From Marinobacter sp. 2_MG-2023 (GTDB taxonomy: Bacteria > Pseudomonadota > Gammaproteobacteria > Pseudomonadales > Oleiphilaceae), in NCBI RefSeq assembly GCF_030546935.1, contig NZ_JAUOPH010000007.1:87655-151654 (forward strand): 64,000 nt of DNA, in the 5' to 3' direction. This document shows, one piece after another, positions 23,781 to 33,254 of the stretch. How positions within the stretch are numbered: the stretch's first letter is position 1; the number at the start of each line of letters is the position of its first letter. The notes under the pieces are model-generated. The model had not been told where the DNA came from. It was given only the letters and a program-made list of their open reading frames with translations, and made no database searches. The position numbers and the translations under genes were made by a program.

Positions 23781-23809
23781 TTGCCCTCAACATTGGCTGT
23801 GTTCAGAAT
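23781..23809 (+). promoter_or_regulatory. Possible promoter for the DUF2057 lipoprotein gene
   Basis: TTGCCC (23781-23786) and CAGAAT (23804-23809) are 17 bp apart and lie about 60 bp before the ATG at 23872. The gene has an AAGGAG ribosome binding site. Read by eye only. Confidence 0.4.
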
Positions 23810-23871
23810 ACAGGATAACTGACCACAGCCTTCGCCCGTCGGTTCCTAACCTGTGCCCCTAAGGAGAAAAA

Positions 23872-24576
23872 ATGAGTATCAGTCGCGTTTTGCGTGTTAG
23901 TCGTTCTGAGTTGCGTTATCCCGCCCGATGGTTGCAGTTGGTTCGGGTGTTGTTCCCCGCTTTGCTTCTTTCAGCGTTGGTTGGCTGCTCCTCTGCAGTT
24001 ACCAAGCTCGAGACTTGGGAGGGGGATCCGGCGACTGCAGTGAATGCGGCTACGCTGAAAGCGCCAGGTGCTATTCAGGTCAGCCGAGTCAACGGGCGGA
24101 GCATGACTAACTATCTGATGGATGACCTGGCCCTGGATTATGCGCTACTTCCAGGTGAGAACGAGGTGGTGTTCACTTATAAAACTATCTGGGCCAAGTC
24201 TGGAGTAGTGGATAACGGTGAATCCAAAGTTCATGTGATTAAAAGCAAGCCCCAGGTCGCGCGATTTGAAGCTAGCCCTAACGAGACCTATAGATTCGAA
24301 TTTGACAAGCCAGAGTCCCGTCAACAAGCCGAACAGGTCATGCCGGAGTTCTCTGCGGCGATCGTGGGGAGCGATGGTCAGACACGGGTACAGTCTTCAG
24401 ACTGGTCGCCTGCGGAAAGCACTTCGGTTGGTCGGACCCCTCTGTCAGGAAGCACGGCCGCAGCGGGCGGAACTCTGTCAGAGGATGGTATGACGTCGTT
24501 GGAGCGCCTGAAAGCCATCTGGGCAACTGCTACTGACGAAGAGAAGAAAACGTTTTTGCGTTGGGCGTTTGAGTAA
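23872..24576 (+). CDS. DUF2057 family lipoprotein
   Basis: Probable outer-membrane or periplasmic lipoprotein of 234 residues. The N-terminus is a long signal region ending in the lipobox LVGC with lipidated Cys39. The body follows the DUF2057 (YccT-like) pattern, including GRSMTNYL, LLPGENEVVFTY and a C-terminal helix ending EKKTFLRWAFE. A low-complexity Ser/Thr/Gly stretch precedes that helix. The family role is poorly defined. It is monocistronic and convergent with the WS/DGAT gene. Confidence 0.75.
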   Translation: MSISRVLRVSRSELRYPARWLQLVRVLFPALLLSALVGCSSAVTKLETWEGDPATAVNAATLKAPGAIQVSRVNGRSMTNYLMDDLALDYALLPGENEVVFTYKTIWAKSGVVDNGESKVHVIKSKPQVARFEASPNETYRFEFDKPESRQQAEQVMPEFSAAIVGSDGQTRVQSSDWSPAESTSVGRTPLSGSTAAAGGTLSEDGMTSLERLKAIWATATDEEKKTFLRWAFE

Positions 24577-24598
24577 GCGTCTGGCCCTTTGCTAGCTG

Positions 24599-26146
24599 TT
24601 ATCGCCTGAAGCGGCCCGTGAGCCGCTTCAGTGCGCCTTCCAATAAACCCATTGCGTTGTCTGCCAGTGTCTGGCTCCGGGTCTCGGTTAGCGGAGTATG
24701 TAATTCCTCAGGGTCAAGCTCGCTGGCCGCTTTCTCTATGGCCTCAAGGCTGTCACAGACATGCTTCCGGAGTGAATTGCCCTGGGGCACGACATCGGGG
24801 CAAACAGTAAAGTTGAGTGTCAGGCTGCCTTGATAACTCATGGCAACCACCACCAGCCCCATGCTGTCGAACAATGGTGCCGTATTATACTGCTGAGTCA
24901 GCTTCGCACCCTGCAAATAAAGGGGTACCTTAGGGCCGGGCACGTTGGTAATCGCCAAATTGAAAACAGGCCGATAGCGTTGGGCAATCTGCAGTTCTGA
25001 ATATAGTCTGGCAGACAGCGCCAGCATATTTGATGGTAAAAGCTCTGTGAGCCGGTCTGCAGCAATCGCGTCACGATAGGGTTCCGAAGATACGGCGTTC
25101 CAGTGAATTTTCCTTATGCGCCGTGCCGGGTCGGGCTCGTTGGTGGCGAGGTCCAGCAGCATGGCTGACATCTGGTTTCCGGTGGTTCTGCTCAGAGTGC
25201 TTGAGCGCACTGAGATGGGCGTCATGGCAATCAGAGACTGGCGTGTATCTGCGTCTTGCGTTCCAAGGTATCGCTTCAGTGTTTCTGCACAAAGTCCAAG
25301 CACCACATCGTTAAGCGTGACATCACCCAGTGCCGCCTTGATCGCTTTGAGGCGGGACAACTCAACTTTAGCGGGTACGATCTGCCGATTCGGGGTGATT
25401 TTCCGGTTAAACGGACTGTGAGGTGCTGAAAATAGGGGGAATGGAAGAGGAATCTTCAGCAGTTGTTTCTGGATCAGCCCTCGGGCAGTTGTCTCCGCAG
25501 CTCCCGCTGCCAGAGAGGCAAATCGCCAGGGCGTGCGCAGGATATTGGCTCCGGCCTGGATTATCACCCTCTCCTCGGACGGCTTTGGGCGCGCCTTCCA
25601 GGGACGTGGCGCATTGATGGGCTGCGGTTGCGGAGTATACTCGAGAAGCTTGCCGATAATTTCTTCGCCACTGAAGGCGTCGATGGCTGCGTGATGCAGT
25701 TTGACAATAAGCGCAAACCCCTCCCGACCTTTTTTGCTGCTTTCTTCAGCATTCTTTTCGCCCAACTGAAAGCCATCCACGAAGGTTATATGCCACAGCG
25801 GGCGGTCCCGTTTTAGGGGCTCTTCGAGGATTTTCGACGCAAGAGTCATCAGGTTTGACTCACGGCTGTTTACGCCGAGGCTTACATAGGCCAGATGCCG
25901 TTCGATGCTGAATTCAGGATCATCAATCCAGTAGGGTCGCCCCAGACGCAGAGGTATCTCTTTCAGGCGTTGGCGGAAAACAGGCACGACATGAAGGCGG
26001 CTGCGCAGATGCGAAATAAAGGTACTGAAGGCCAGAGGTGCGTCCCTTTCGCTGGCGTCGAACAGGTAAATGCTGCCGATATGCATTGGCGCATTCGCGG
26101 ATTCGAGATACAGGAAGGACGCGTCCAGTTCGGATAGCTGCCACAT
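24599..26146 (-). CDS. Wax ester synthase/diacylglycerol acyltransferase (WS/DGAT family)
   Basis: Transfers acyl groups from acyl-CoA to long-chain alcohols or diacylglycerol for storage lipids. The N-terminus (QLSELDASFLYLES) and the C-terminal segment (NLAITNVPGPKVPLYLQGAK) are family signatures. The active-site motif HHxxxDG reads HHAAIDA at about residues 151-157: the catalytic second His and the Asp are kept but Gly is Ala. I chose ATG 26146, behind GGAG, giving 515 residues; a TTG one codon earlier is less likely. These enzymes are common in marine oil degraders such as Marinobacter, often in several copies. Confidence 0.88.
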   Translation of the reverse strand: MWQLSELDASFLYLESANAPMHIGSIYLFDASERDAPLAFSTFISHLRSRLHVVPVFRQRLKEIPLRLGRPYWIDDPEFSIERHLAYVSLGVNSRESNLMTLASKILEEPLKRDRPLWHITFVDGFQLGEKNAEESSKKGREGFALIVKLHHAAIDAFSGEEIIGKLLEYTPQPQPINAPRPWKARPKPSEERVIIQAGANILRTPWRFASLAAGAAETTARGLIQKQLLKIPLPFPLFSAPHSPFNRKITPNRQIVPAKVELSRLKAIKAALGDVTLNDVVLGLCAETLKRYLGTQDADTRQSLIAMTPISVRSSTLSRTTGNQMSAMLLDLATNEPDPARRIRKIHWNAVSSEPYRDAIAADRLTELLPSNMLALSARLYSELQIAQRYRPVFNLAITNVPGPKVPLYLQGAKLTQQYNTAPLFDSMGLVVVAMSYQGSLTLNFTVCPDVVPQGNSLRKHVCDSLEAIEKAASELDPEELHTPLTETRSQTLADNAMGLLEGALKRLTGRFRR

Positions 26147-26272
26147 CAATGGGCTCCGTTCATTTTCCGGGTTTTTCGTAGTATAGATGAATGTGATCTA
26201 GCCTCGGTTGACTCATTTGCCTGTAAGCACTCTGCGCCGGAGGCATTATTCCGCCCGACTCGCCTCGAGGCC

Positions 26273-27184
26273 TTAAGCATCGAGCCATTCTGTAAGCGCT
26301 GAATCGCTGGTGAGTCGTTGCCAGAACCACATCAATGCTTTGCCTTTGTCGTCCGCATGCCTTGCTGCCTGCAACGCGACAGCCTGCCTTGGTTCGCACA
26401 CCTGCTTTTCGATAAGTTGGCCTGAGGCAAGAAGCCCTTTCACTCGAGGCTTTGGCAGCCAGCCGACACCCAGGCCTGCTTTCTGTATGGCGATTTTATG
26501 GTCGATGTTTGCGCCGGTCAGCGTGCGTTGTCGGTGAAAAATTCCTGCGTGGCCGGCGGGTAGAGAACGGGAGGTGTCAGCCGCGACCGCGGCGGGAAAG
26601 CGGCAAATATCGTCTTCACTCAGCGGTTCTGGTGCCTGTGCCAGCGGGTGGTCAGGTGCAACCGCAAAAACAAAGCTCATTCTGCCAAGCATATGGCTGG
26701 TGAAGTTTCCGGTGGGCTTACTGATGTCGTCGGCACCAACAATAAGATCAGCCCTGCGGCCTTGAAGTGCATCCCAGGCGCCTGCAAAAACCTCTTCAGT
26801 AATCTGAACGTCAACCGGGATGCCCAGGGCGCAGAACTCTTTTATAGCCGGGAACAGACATTCTGCAGGCAGTAGCGAGTTGAACCCGATACGCAGTCGG
26901 GTTTCCCAACCCTGGGCAACTTGCCTGGTTGAATGTGCGAGGTTGGCGGCAGCATCAAGCAGCGTCCGTCCCTCTTTCAACAGGTAGAGCCCAGCCGGGG
27001 TGAGTGCCGCCCGGTGACCGCTCCGGTCGAACAGCGCAACGTTAAGGTCTTCCTCAAGTTTCTGCACGGTATAGCTGATTGCCGATGGCACCCGGAACAG
27101 CTCATTGGCGGCACCGGCGAAGCTGCCATTGCGATCGATGGCGTCGAGGACTTTTAAGGCGTCTATCGTGATGGCTGTTTGCAT
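26273..27184 (-). CDS. LysR-family transcriptional regulator
   Basis: Activator/repressor with an N-terminal winged helix-turn-helix (about residues 5-65, including GSFAGAANELFRVPSAISYTVQKLE) and a C-terminal periplasmic-binding-like effector domain. The 303-residue length is typical. It is divergent from the glutathionyl-hydroquinone reductase gene with 102 bp between them, the classic arrangement in which a LysR protein controls its neighbour. The effector is unknown. Confidence 0.92.
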   Translation of the reverse strand: MQTAITIDALKVLDAIDRNGSFAGAANELFRVPSAISYTVQKLEEDLNVALFDRSGHRAALTPAGLYLLKEGRTLLDAAANLAHSTRQVAQGWETRLRIGFNSLLPAECLFPAIKEFCALGIPVDVQITEEVFAGAWDALQGRRADLIVGADDISKPTGNFTSHMLGRMSFVFAVAPDHPLAQAPEPLSEDDICRFPAAVAADTSRSLPAGHAGIFHRQRTLTGANIDHKIAIQKAGLGVGWLPKPRVKGLLASGQLIEKQVCEPRQAVALQAARHADDKGKALMWFWQRLTSDSALTEWLDA

Positions 27185-27286
27185 GTTCGAATTATCTGAG
27201 GTTGTTGGCCAGAATTGCGTGCTTGAGAGGGTAGCAGGGTGGCCGCTATTCTTCTTCGACTATTAGTATATTTATTGGAGTCAGTT

Positions 27287-28273
27287 ATGGGTCTTCTCGT
27301 AGATGGTAAATGGCACGACCAGTGGTATGACACCGACAAGACCGGTGGTAAGTTCGAGCGCGAAGCCGCTCGGTTCCGCAACTGGGTGACTGCAGATGGC
27401 TCCCGGGGGACAGCGGGCGAGGGTGGTTTCAAGGCGGAGTCAGGTCGTTATCATTTATATGTCTCTCTGGCTTGTCCCTGGGCCCATCGCACCTTGATTT
27501 TTCGGAAGCTGAAGGGACTTGAGGCCCATGTGTCAGTGTCTGTTGTTCATCCGGATATGGTGGAGAATGGCTGGGAGTTCCGGCCCGGAGAGGACACGCA
27601 CAGGGACGATCTTTACGACTTCCGTTTTATGCATCAGATCTATACCAGAGCCGCACCGGCGTATTCCGGTCGGGTGACGGTTCCGGTTCTGTGGGATAAG
27701 TATCAGCAGACTATTGCCAGCAATGAATCGGCGGATATTATCCGTATGTTCAACTCCGCGTTTGATAATCTGGAGGGAGTGAACACCGATCTGGACCTTT
27801 ACCCCGATGCTCTTCGAGTAGAAATTGAGGCGGTAAATGAGCGGGTTTACAACACAGTGAATAACGGCGTTTACAAGGCGGGTTTTGCCACAGTTCAGGA
27901 GCAGTATGAAGAAGCCTACGCTGAGTTGTTTGATTCTCTGGACTGGCTGGAAGCCAAACTTTCCGGCCAGCGCTATCTGACGGGAAGTCGTATCACAGAA
28001 GCAGACTGGCGGCTTTTCACAACACTGATACGGTTTGATGCGGTTTACTACAGCCACTTCAAGTGCAATCGACAGCGTATCTGCGATTTTCCGGCGCTTT
28101 CAGGTTATCTGAGGGAGTTGTATCAGGTGCCTGGTGTAGCCGACACCGTGGATATTGATCAGATCAAGCGCCACTATTACGTGAGCCAGCGCACCATCAA
28201 TCCGACTCAGGTCGTGCCATTGGGGCCGCTCCTGGATTTCACAGCTCCCCACGGTCGGAACAGGCTTAGCTGA
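27287..28273 (+). CDS. Glutathionyl-hydroquinone reductase (YqjG/Ecm4-type)
   Basis: Xi-class glutathione transferase that reduces glutathionyl-hydroquinones. The catalytic cysteine is in LYVSLACPWAHRTL, followed by the long GST fold with EADWRLFTTLIRFDAVYY in the C-terminal domain. ATG 27287 gives 328 residues and sits behind TTGGAG. An earlier ATG/GTG in the same frame lies within the divergent promoter region. It is probably under the adjacent LysR regulator. The gene end overlaps the 3' end of ispB by 8 bp. Confidence 0.92.
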   Translation: MGLLVDGKWHDQWYDTDKTGGKFEREAARFRNWVTADGSRGTAGEGGFKAESGRYHLYVSLACPWAHRTLIFRKLKGLEAHVSVSVVHPDMVENGWEFRPGEDTHRDDLYDFRFMHQIYTRAAPAYSGRVTVPVLWDKYQQTIASNESADIIRMFNSAFDNLEGVNTDLDLYPDALRVEIEAVNERVYNTVNNGVYKAGFATVQEQYEEAYAELFDSLDWLEAKLSGQRYLTGSRITEADWRLFTTLIRFDAVYYSHFKCNRQRICDFPALSGYLRELYQVPGVADTVDIDQIKRHYYVSQRTINPTQVVPLGPLLDFTAPHGRNRLS

Positions 28274-29234
28274 CTCTCGCTACAGCGACCTGGGTCAATA
28301 GTTTCAGCGCGTCTTTGTGGGGTGAGTCAGGGAGGGTGGCCAGAGTGTCAGAAGCTTTGGTTGCTTCGGCTATGGCTCGTTCCATGGTGTATTCCAACGC
28401 ACCAGAGGCTTCAACAAGTTTCAGAATCCGTGGCAAGTCGTCGAGCCCACCTTTGCGGATGGCCTGGCGAATGAACTGACGGTCTCCCTCGCTGCTGTGA
28501 GTCATAGCGTGGATCAGAGGCAGTGTGGTTTTGCCTTCGGCCAAATCGTCGCCAACGTTTTTACCCATGGTGTCGGCATCGCCACGATAATCGAGAACAT
28601 CATCCACCAGCTGGAAGGCCAATCCCAGGTGTTTGCCATAATCTTTCAGTGCTTGTTCCTGAGTGTCGTTGGCGTTCGCTAGCAAGGCGCCGGAGTGGGA
28701 CGCCGCTTCGAACAGCATGGCCGTTTTGTTATGTATCACGGTCATGTACTGATCTTCGGTGAGATCCGGGTTCTTTACATTCATCAGCTGCATGACCTCG
28801 CCCTGAGCTATCACGGCCGTGGCGTGCGACAGAACCTCCATAATAGGAAGGCTCTTCAGCTCGACCATCATCTCGAATGCGCGGGCGTAGAGGAAATCAC
28901 CTACCAGCACGCTGGGCGCGTTCCCCCAGTTTGCATTAGCTGTGCTCCGGCCCCGGCGCATATCCGATGTATCTACAACATCATCATGGAGCAGGGTGGC
29001 TGTATGTAGGAATTCGATCACCACAGCCAGTTTGAGGTGTTCGTCTTTACAGTAACCTGCGGCGCGGCTGGAAAGTAAAACCAGTAGAGGTCTCAGGCGC
29101 TTACCGCCGCTTTCAATAATGTACTGGGCTATTTTTTCTACCAGAGGGACATCGGAGGAAAGTCGCTGGATGATCAGGTCATTAACGCGGCTGAAGTCGT
29201 CCGCCACGGTGTCGTAAATGCGCTGGGCTGTCAT
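28266..29234 (-). CDS. ispB: Octaprenyl diphosphate synthase
   Basis: Trans-polyprenyl diphosphate synthase that makes the ubiquinone side chain. The two aspartate-rich motifs are present: LLHDDVVDTSDMRRG and QLVDDVLDY. GGKRLRPLL marks the substrate-binding region. Start ATG 29234 gives 322 residues; the open upstream extension lacks family similarity. The chain length (octa- or nona-prenyl) cannot be told from sequence by eye. It is divergent from rplU, as in Pseudomonas. Confidence 0.95.
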   Translation of the reverse strand: MTAQRIYDTVADDFSRVNDLIIQRLSSDVPLVEKIAQYIIESGGKRLRPLLVLLSSRAAGYCKDEHLKLAVVIEFLHTATLLHDDVVDTSDMRRGRSTANANWGNAPSVLVGDFLYARAFEMMVELKSLPIMEVLSHATAVIAQGEVMQLMNVKNPDLTEDQYMTVIHNKTAMLFEAASHSGALLANANDTQEQALKDYGKHLGLAFQLVDDVLDYRGDADTMGKNVGDDLAEGKTTLPLIHAMTHSSEGDRQFIRQAIRKGGLDDLPRILKLVEASGALEYTMERAIAEATKASDTLATLPDSPHKDALKLLTQVAVARVS

Positions 29235-29345
29235 GCGGCTTGTGGATCCCTTGCTGGTGTCTTGATTATGTAGTTGTCTAGTGTACTGATAATACAGGCA
29301 GGTTGCGGCAATGCTAGGTTTTGCCGCGGTTAGTGTCAACTTGGC

Positions 29346-29374
29346 TTGTATTGCGAAGCGCCTTTTCGTACAAT
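29346..29374 (+). promoter_or_regulatory. Promoter for rplU-rpmA
   Basis: TTGTAT (29346-29351) and TACAAT (29369-29374) have a 17-bp spacer, about 110 bp before rplU. A GC-rich discriminator (CACGCGCCC) follows, as expected for a ribosomal protein operon under stringent control. Confidence 0.6.
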
Positions 29375-29483
29375 CACGCGCCCAACTCATCCCAACCTGC
29401 GCTCCCTGCTATAGGGTCGCCAGAGCGCTTCCCTTAGAACCAGGTGGATAAGAGCAGGGATGGGTCAATCGCGGAGAATATTA

Positions 29484-29795
29484 ATGTACGCAGTTATTGT
29501 TAGCGGTGGTAAACAGCACCGTGTAAAAGAAGGCGAAACTCTGAAGCTGGAAAAGCTGGAAGTGGAAACAGGCGGTAACGTCGAGTTTGACCGCGTTCTG
29601 CTGATTGCGGATGGCGACAACTTTAAAGTTGGCGCGCCGGTTGTTGATGGTGCCAAAGTGACTGCGGAAGTAGTCAGCCACGGTCGTCACGACAAGATTC
29701 AGATCATCAAGTTCCGTCGTCGGAAGCACTCGATGAAGCGTCAGGGCCACCGTCAGTGGTTTACTGAAGTAAAGATCACGGGTATCCAGGGCTAA
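29484..29795 (+). CDS. rplU: 50S ribosomal protein L21
   Basis: Large-subunit protein that binds 23S rRNA. The N-terminus [14 protein letters not shown] and the C-terminal [15 protein letters not shown] are family hallmarks. Start ATG 29484 gives 103 residues; an ATG at 29460 would add eight residues not found in L21. It is the first gene of rplU-rpmA. Confidence 0.98.
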   Translation: MYAVIVSGGKQHRVKEGETLKLEKLEVETGGNVEFDRVLLIADGDNFKVGAPVVDGAKVTAEVVSHGRHDKIQIIKFRRRKHSMKRQGHRQWFTEVKITGIQG

Positions 29796-29831
29796 GCTCT
29801 CGGAAAAAACCCCTTAATCAGGAGGCTTGTC

Positions 29832-30095
29832 ATGGCTCATAAAAAAGCAGCAGGTAGTACCCGTAACGGTCGCGATTCCGAGTCGAAACGACTTGGTGTG
29901 AAGCGCTACGGCGGCGAATCAGTATCTGCAGGCAGCATTATCGTTCGTCAGCGCGGAACTCGTTTCCACGCAGGCGTAAATGTTGGCCTGGGCAAAGACC
30001 ACACGTTGTTCGCGAAAGCAGACGGCCAGGTCAAGTTCGAAGTGAAAGGTCCGCAGAACCGCAAGTTCGTAAGTATCGTTCCGGCTGCTGCCTAA
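29832..30095 (+). CDS. rpmA: 50S ribosomal protein L27
   Basis: Ribosomal protein near the peptidyl-transferase centre. The N-terminus [16 protein letters not shown] and the core [20 protein letters not shown] are diagnostic. The length of 87 is normal. The N-terminus lacks the cleaved extension known from Firmicutes. It is preceded by AGGAGG and followed by a terminator before obg. Confidence 0.98.
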   Translation: MAHKKAAGSTRNGRDSESKRLGVKRYGGESVSAGSIIVRQRGTRFHAGVNVGLGKDHTLFAKADGQVKFEVKGPQNRKFVSIVPAAA

Positions 30096-30173
30096 GCAGC
30101 GGCGATCCGGTTCTGTCGAACCTTGGGTAGTCCTGATATTCTGCTGTCACAGTTAGAAGTCAGAGCCACCCGG

Positions 30174-30210
30174 AGCCCCGCAAAGCTTCCTTGAGGCTGC
30201 GGGGCTTTTT
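30174..30210 (+). terminator. Terminator between rpmA and obg
   Basis: AGCCCCGCA (30174-30182) pairs with TGCGGGGCT (30198-30206), followed by a T run. It would end most rplU-rpmA transcripts before obg. Confidence 0.85.
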
Positions 30211-30238
30211 AGTTTATGCGCTACGCGCAAAGGGTTGA

Positions 30239-31432
<1,194 letters not shown>

Positions 31433-31490
31433 ATTCAGGGTTTCATAGCCGGGGCCATCCCGATAATCAGAAAGATATAGTGTCTGAATC

Positions 31491-32615
31491 ATGACTGAAC
31501 GCGCTCAGCTGCCTCAGGCTCGACGCCTGGTGGTAAAAATCGGAAGTGCTCTGCTGACCAATGATGGTCGTGGCCTGGATGTACCGGCGCTCGGGCTTTG
31601 GGTAGATCAGATGGCAGCGCTGGTTAAGCAGGGTGTGGAGTTGGTTGTGGTTTCTTCCGGCTCGGTCGCTGAAGGCATGAGTCGTCTTGGCTGGAAAAAA
31701 CGCCCGGAAAAACTGCATGAGCTTCAGGCTGCTGCTGCGGTCGGTCAGATGGGTTTGGTCCAGACTTGGGAGGCTGAGTTCAAACGCCACGGTATTCATA
31801 CCGCCCAGATTCTGCTGACCCACGATGACCTTTCCGACCGCAAGCGCTATCTGAATGGGCGCAGTACGCTCAGGGCCCTTCTGGACTTTGGTGTTGTGCC
31901 TATCGTAAACGAAAACGATACGGTAGTTACCGACGAGATCCGCTTTGGTGATAACGACACGCTCGGCGCTCTGGTTGCCAACGTGGTTGAGGCGGATGGT
32001 CTGATTATCCTGACCGATCAGCTAGGGCTGTTCGATAAGGATCCTCGCAAAAACCCCGATGCCCGATTGGTGACGGAGGGCCTTGCCGGTGATCGTGAGC
32101 TGGATGAGATGGCTGGCGGGAGCGCTGGTGCGCTTGGTCGTGGCGGTATGCAGACCAAGGTGCGCGCTGCGCGCCTGGCTGCGCGCTCTGGAGCCTTTAC
32201 GGTAATCGCGGGTGGCCGTGAAGAAGGTGTCCTTGCGAGGCTTCGCCGGGGTGACGTTCTAGGCACTCTGCTGCTTCCCGAGCAGGGGCGTATTGCAGCG
32301 CGCAAGCAGTGGCTGGCCAGCCATTTACAGACCCGGGGTAAGCTGACACTGGATGACGGTGCAGTGAAGGTGCTTCGCCAGGGTGGGCGCAGCCTTCTGC
32401 CTGTTGGCGTCAAGGGTGTTGCCGGGCAGTTTCGCCGAGGCGAGATGGTGTCCTGTGTCGATCAGAAAGGGTGTGAGGTTGCGCGTGGGCTGGCGAATTA
32501 CGACGCAGTTGAGGCCAGGGCAATAGCGGGCCATTCAAGCAGCAGTATTGCAGAGGTTCTGGGCTATATTTCTGATGAAGAAATGATTCATCGGGATAAT
32601 ATGGTGATTGTCTGA
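31491..32615 (+). CDS. proB: Glutamate 5-kinase
   Basis: Phosphorylates glutamate in the first step of proline synthesis. The amino-acid-kinase domain (about 1-260) shows [11 protein letters not shown] and the [15 protein letters not shown] active-site segments. The C-terminal PUA domain (about 280-365) is present. The length of 374 is typical. A terminator follows immediately and also serves convergent rpsT. Confidence 0.97.
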   Translation: MTERAQLPQARRLVVKIGSALLTNDGRGLDVPALGLWVDQMAALVKQGVELVVVSSGSVAEGMSRLGWKKRPEKLHELQAAAAVGQMGLVQTWEAEFKRHGIHTAQILLTHDDLSDRKRYLNGRSTLRALLDFGVVPIVNENDTVVTDEIRFGDNDTLGALVANVVEADGLIILTDQLGLFDKDPRKNPDARLVTEGLAGDRELDEMAGGSAGALGRGGMQTKVRAARLAARSGAFTVIAGGREEGVLARLRRGDVLGTLLLPEQGRIAARKQWLASHLQTRGKLTLDDGAVKVLRQGGRSLLPVGVKGVAGQFRRGEMVSCVDQKGCEVARGLANYDAVEARAIAGHSSSSIAEVLGYISDEEMIHRDNMVIV

Positions 32616-32619
32616 AATA

Positions 32620-32649
32620 AAAAAACCGGCTTAATAGCCGGTTTTTTTT
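32620..32649. terminator. Bidirectional terminator between proB and rpsT
   Basis: An 11-bp inverted repeat (32621-32631 with 32636-32646) encloses a 4-nt loop. A-runs and T-runs on both sides allow it to work on either strand, for proB (plus) and rpsT (minus). Confidence 0.92.
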
Positions 32650-32685
32650 ATCGCAACAAGAGCTTTTGGTTAGCGCAAGGCGCTA

Positions 32686-32955
32686 TCAGGCACTCTTCAG
32701 CGCTTTGATCTTGGCGCTCATGCGGCTCTTCTGGCGAGCAACCTTGTTCTTGGTGAAGATGCCTTTGTTAACCATGCTGTCCATAATAGGCTGGGCAGTC
32801 TGAAATGCGGCTTGGGCTTCTTCGTAGTTGCCAGACTCAATTTTAGTCTGAACTTTTTTCATGTACGTGCGAGTCATGGAACGCAGGCTTGCGTTGTGCT
32901 TGCGGTTTTTCTCGTTCTGACGTGCGCGCTTTTTGGCTTGCGGGGTATTTGCCAC
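32686..32955 (-). CDS. rpsT: 30S ribosomal protein S20
   Basis: Small-subunit protein that binds 16S rRNA. The sequence MANTPQAKKRARQ and the basic helical body are diagnostic; 89 residues. The start codon is GTG, with AGGAG eight bases upstream. In E. coli the same gene starts with UUG and is translationally autoregulated, so the non-ATG start here may serve a similar purpose. It is divergent from murJ. Confidence 0.97.
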   Translation of the reverse strand: MANTPQAKKRARQNEKNRKHNASLRSMTRTYMKKVQTKIESGNYEEAQAAFQTAQPIMDSMVNKGIFTKNKVARQKSRMSAKIKALKSA

Positions 32956-33254
32956 CGTAAAACTCCTGAAAGTACTTAAAATTCGTTACTGAATGATTCG
33001 TACGGAAAACTCTGAACAAAACGTTAACCAGAGGCTTCCTGAAATCGCGGGCGCGCCCATAACCAGCGCGTCGAAATAAATGACGCGGAACTATGCCGCT
33101 CAAACCTGTAAATGTCAATACCAAAGCCCATTTGATCCCATGATCCGAAAGGGCTGTGGTAAACTCCCGGCTCGCTGGATACGGGTTCAGGAGGGAAGCA
33201 GGTAATTCCCGAAATACCCGGCCGAAAGAGTGCGCAACCCGGATAGAAGCCCGC

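Noticed and set aside
24606..24631. Terminator between the DUF2057 and WS/DGAT genes
   Set aside because: A perfect 10-bp stem is present, but it lies inside the WS/DGAT coding end and no T run follows on either strand.
33156..33254. N-terminal extension of murJ from 33156
   Set aside because: The added 33 residues are unlike MurJ and fall in the divergent promoter region with rpsT; ATG 33255 fits better.
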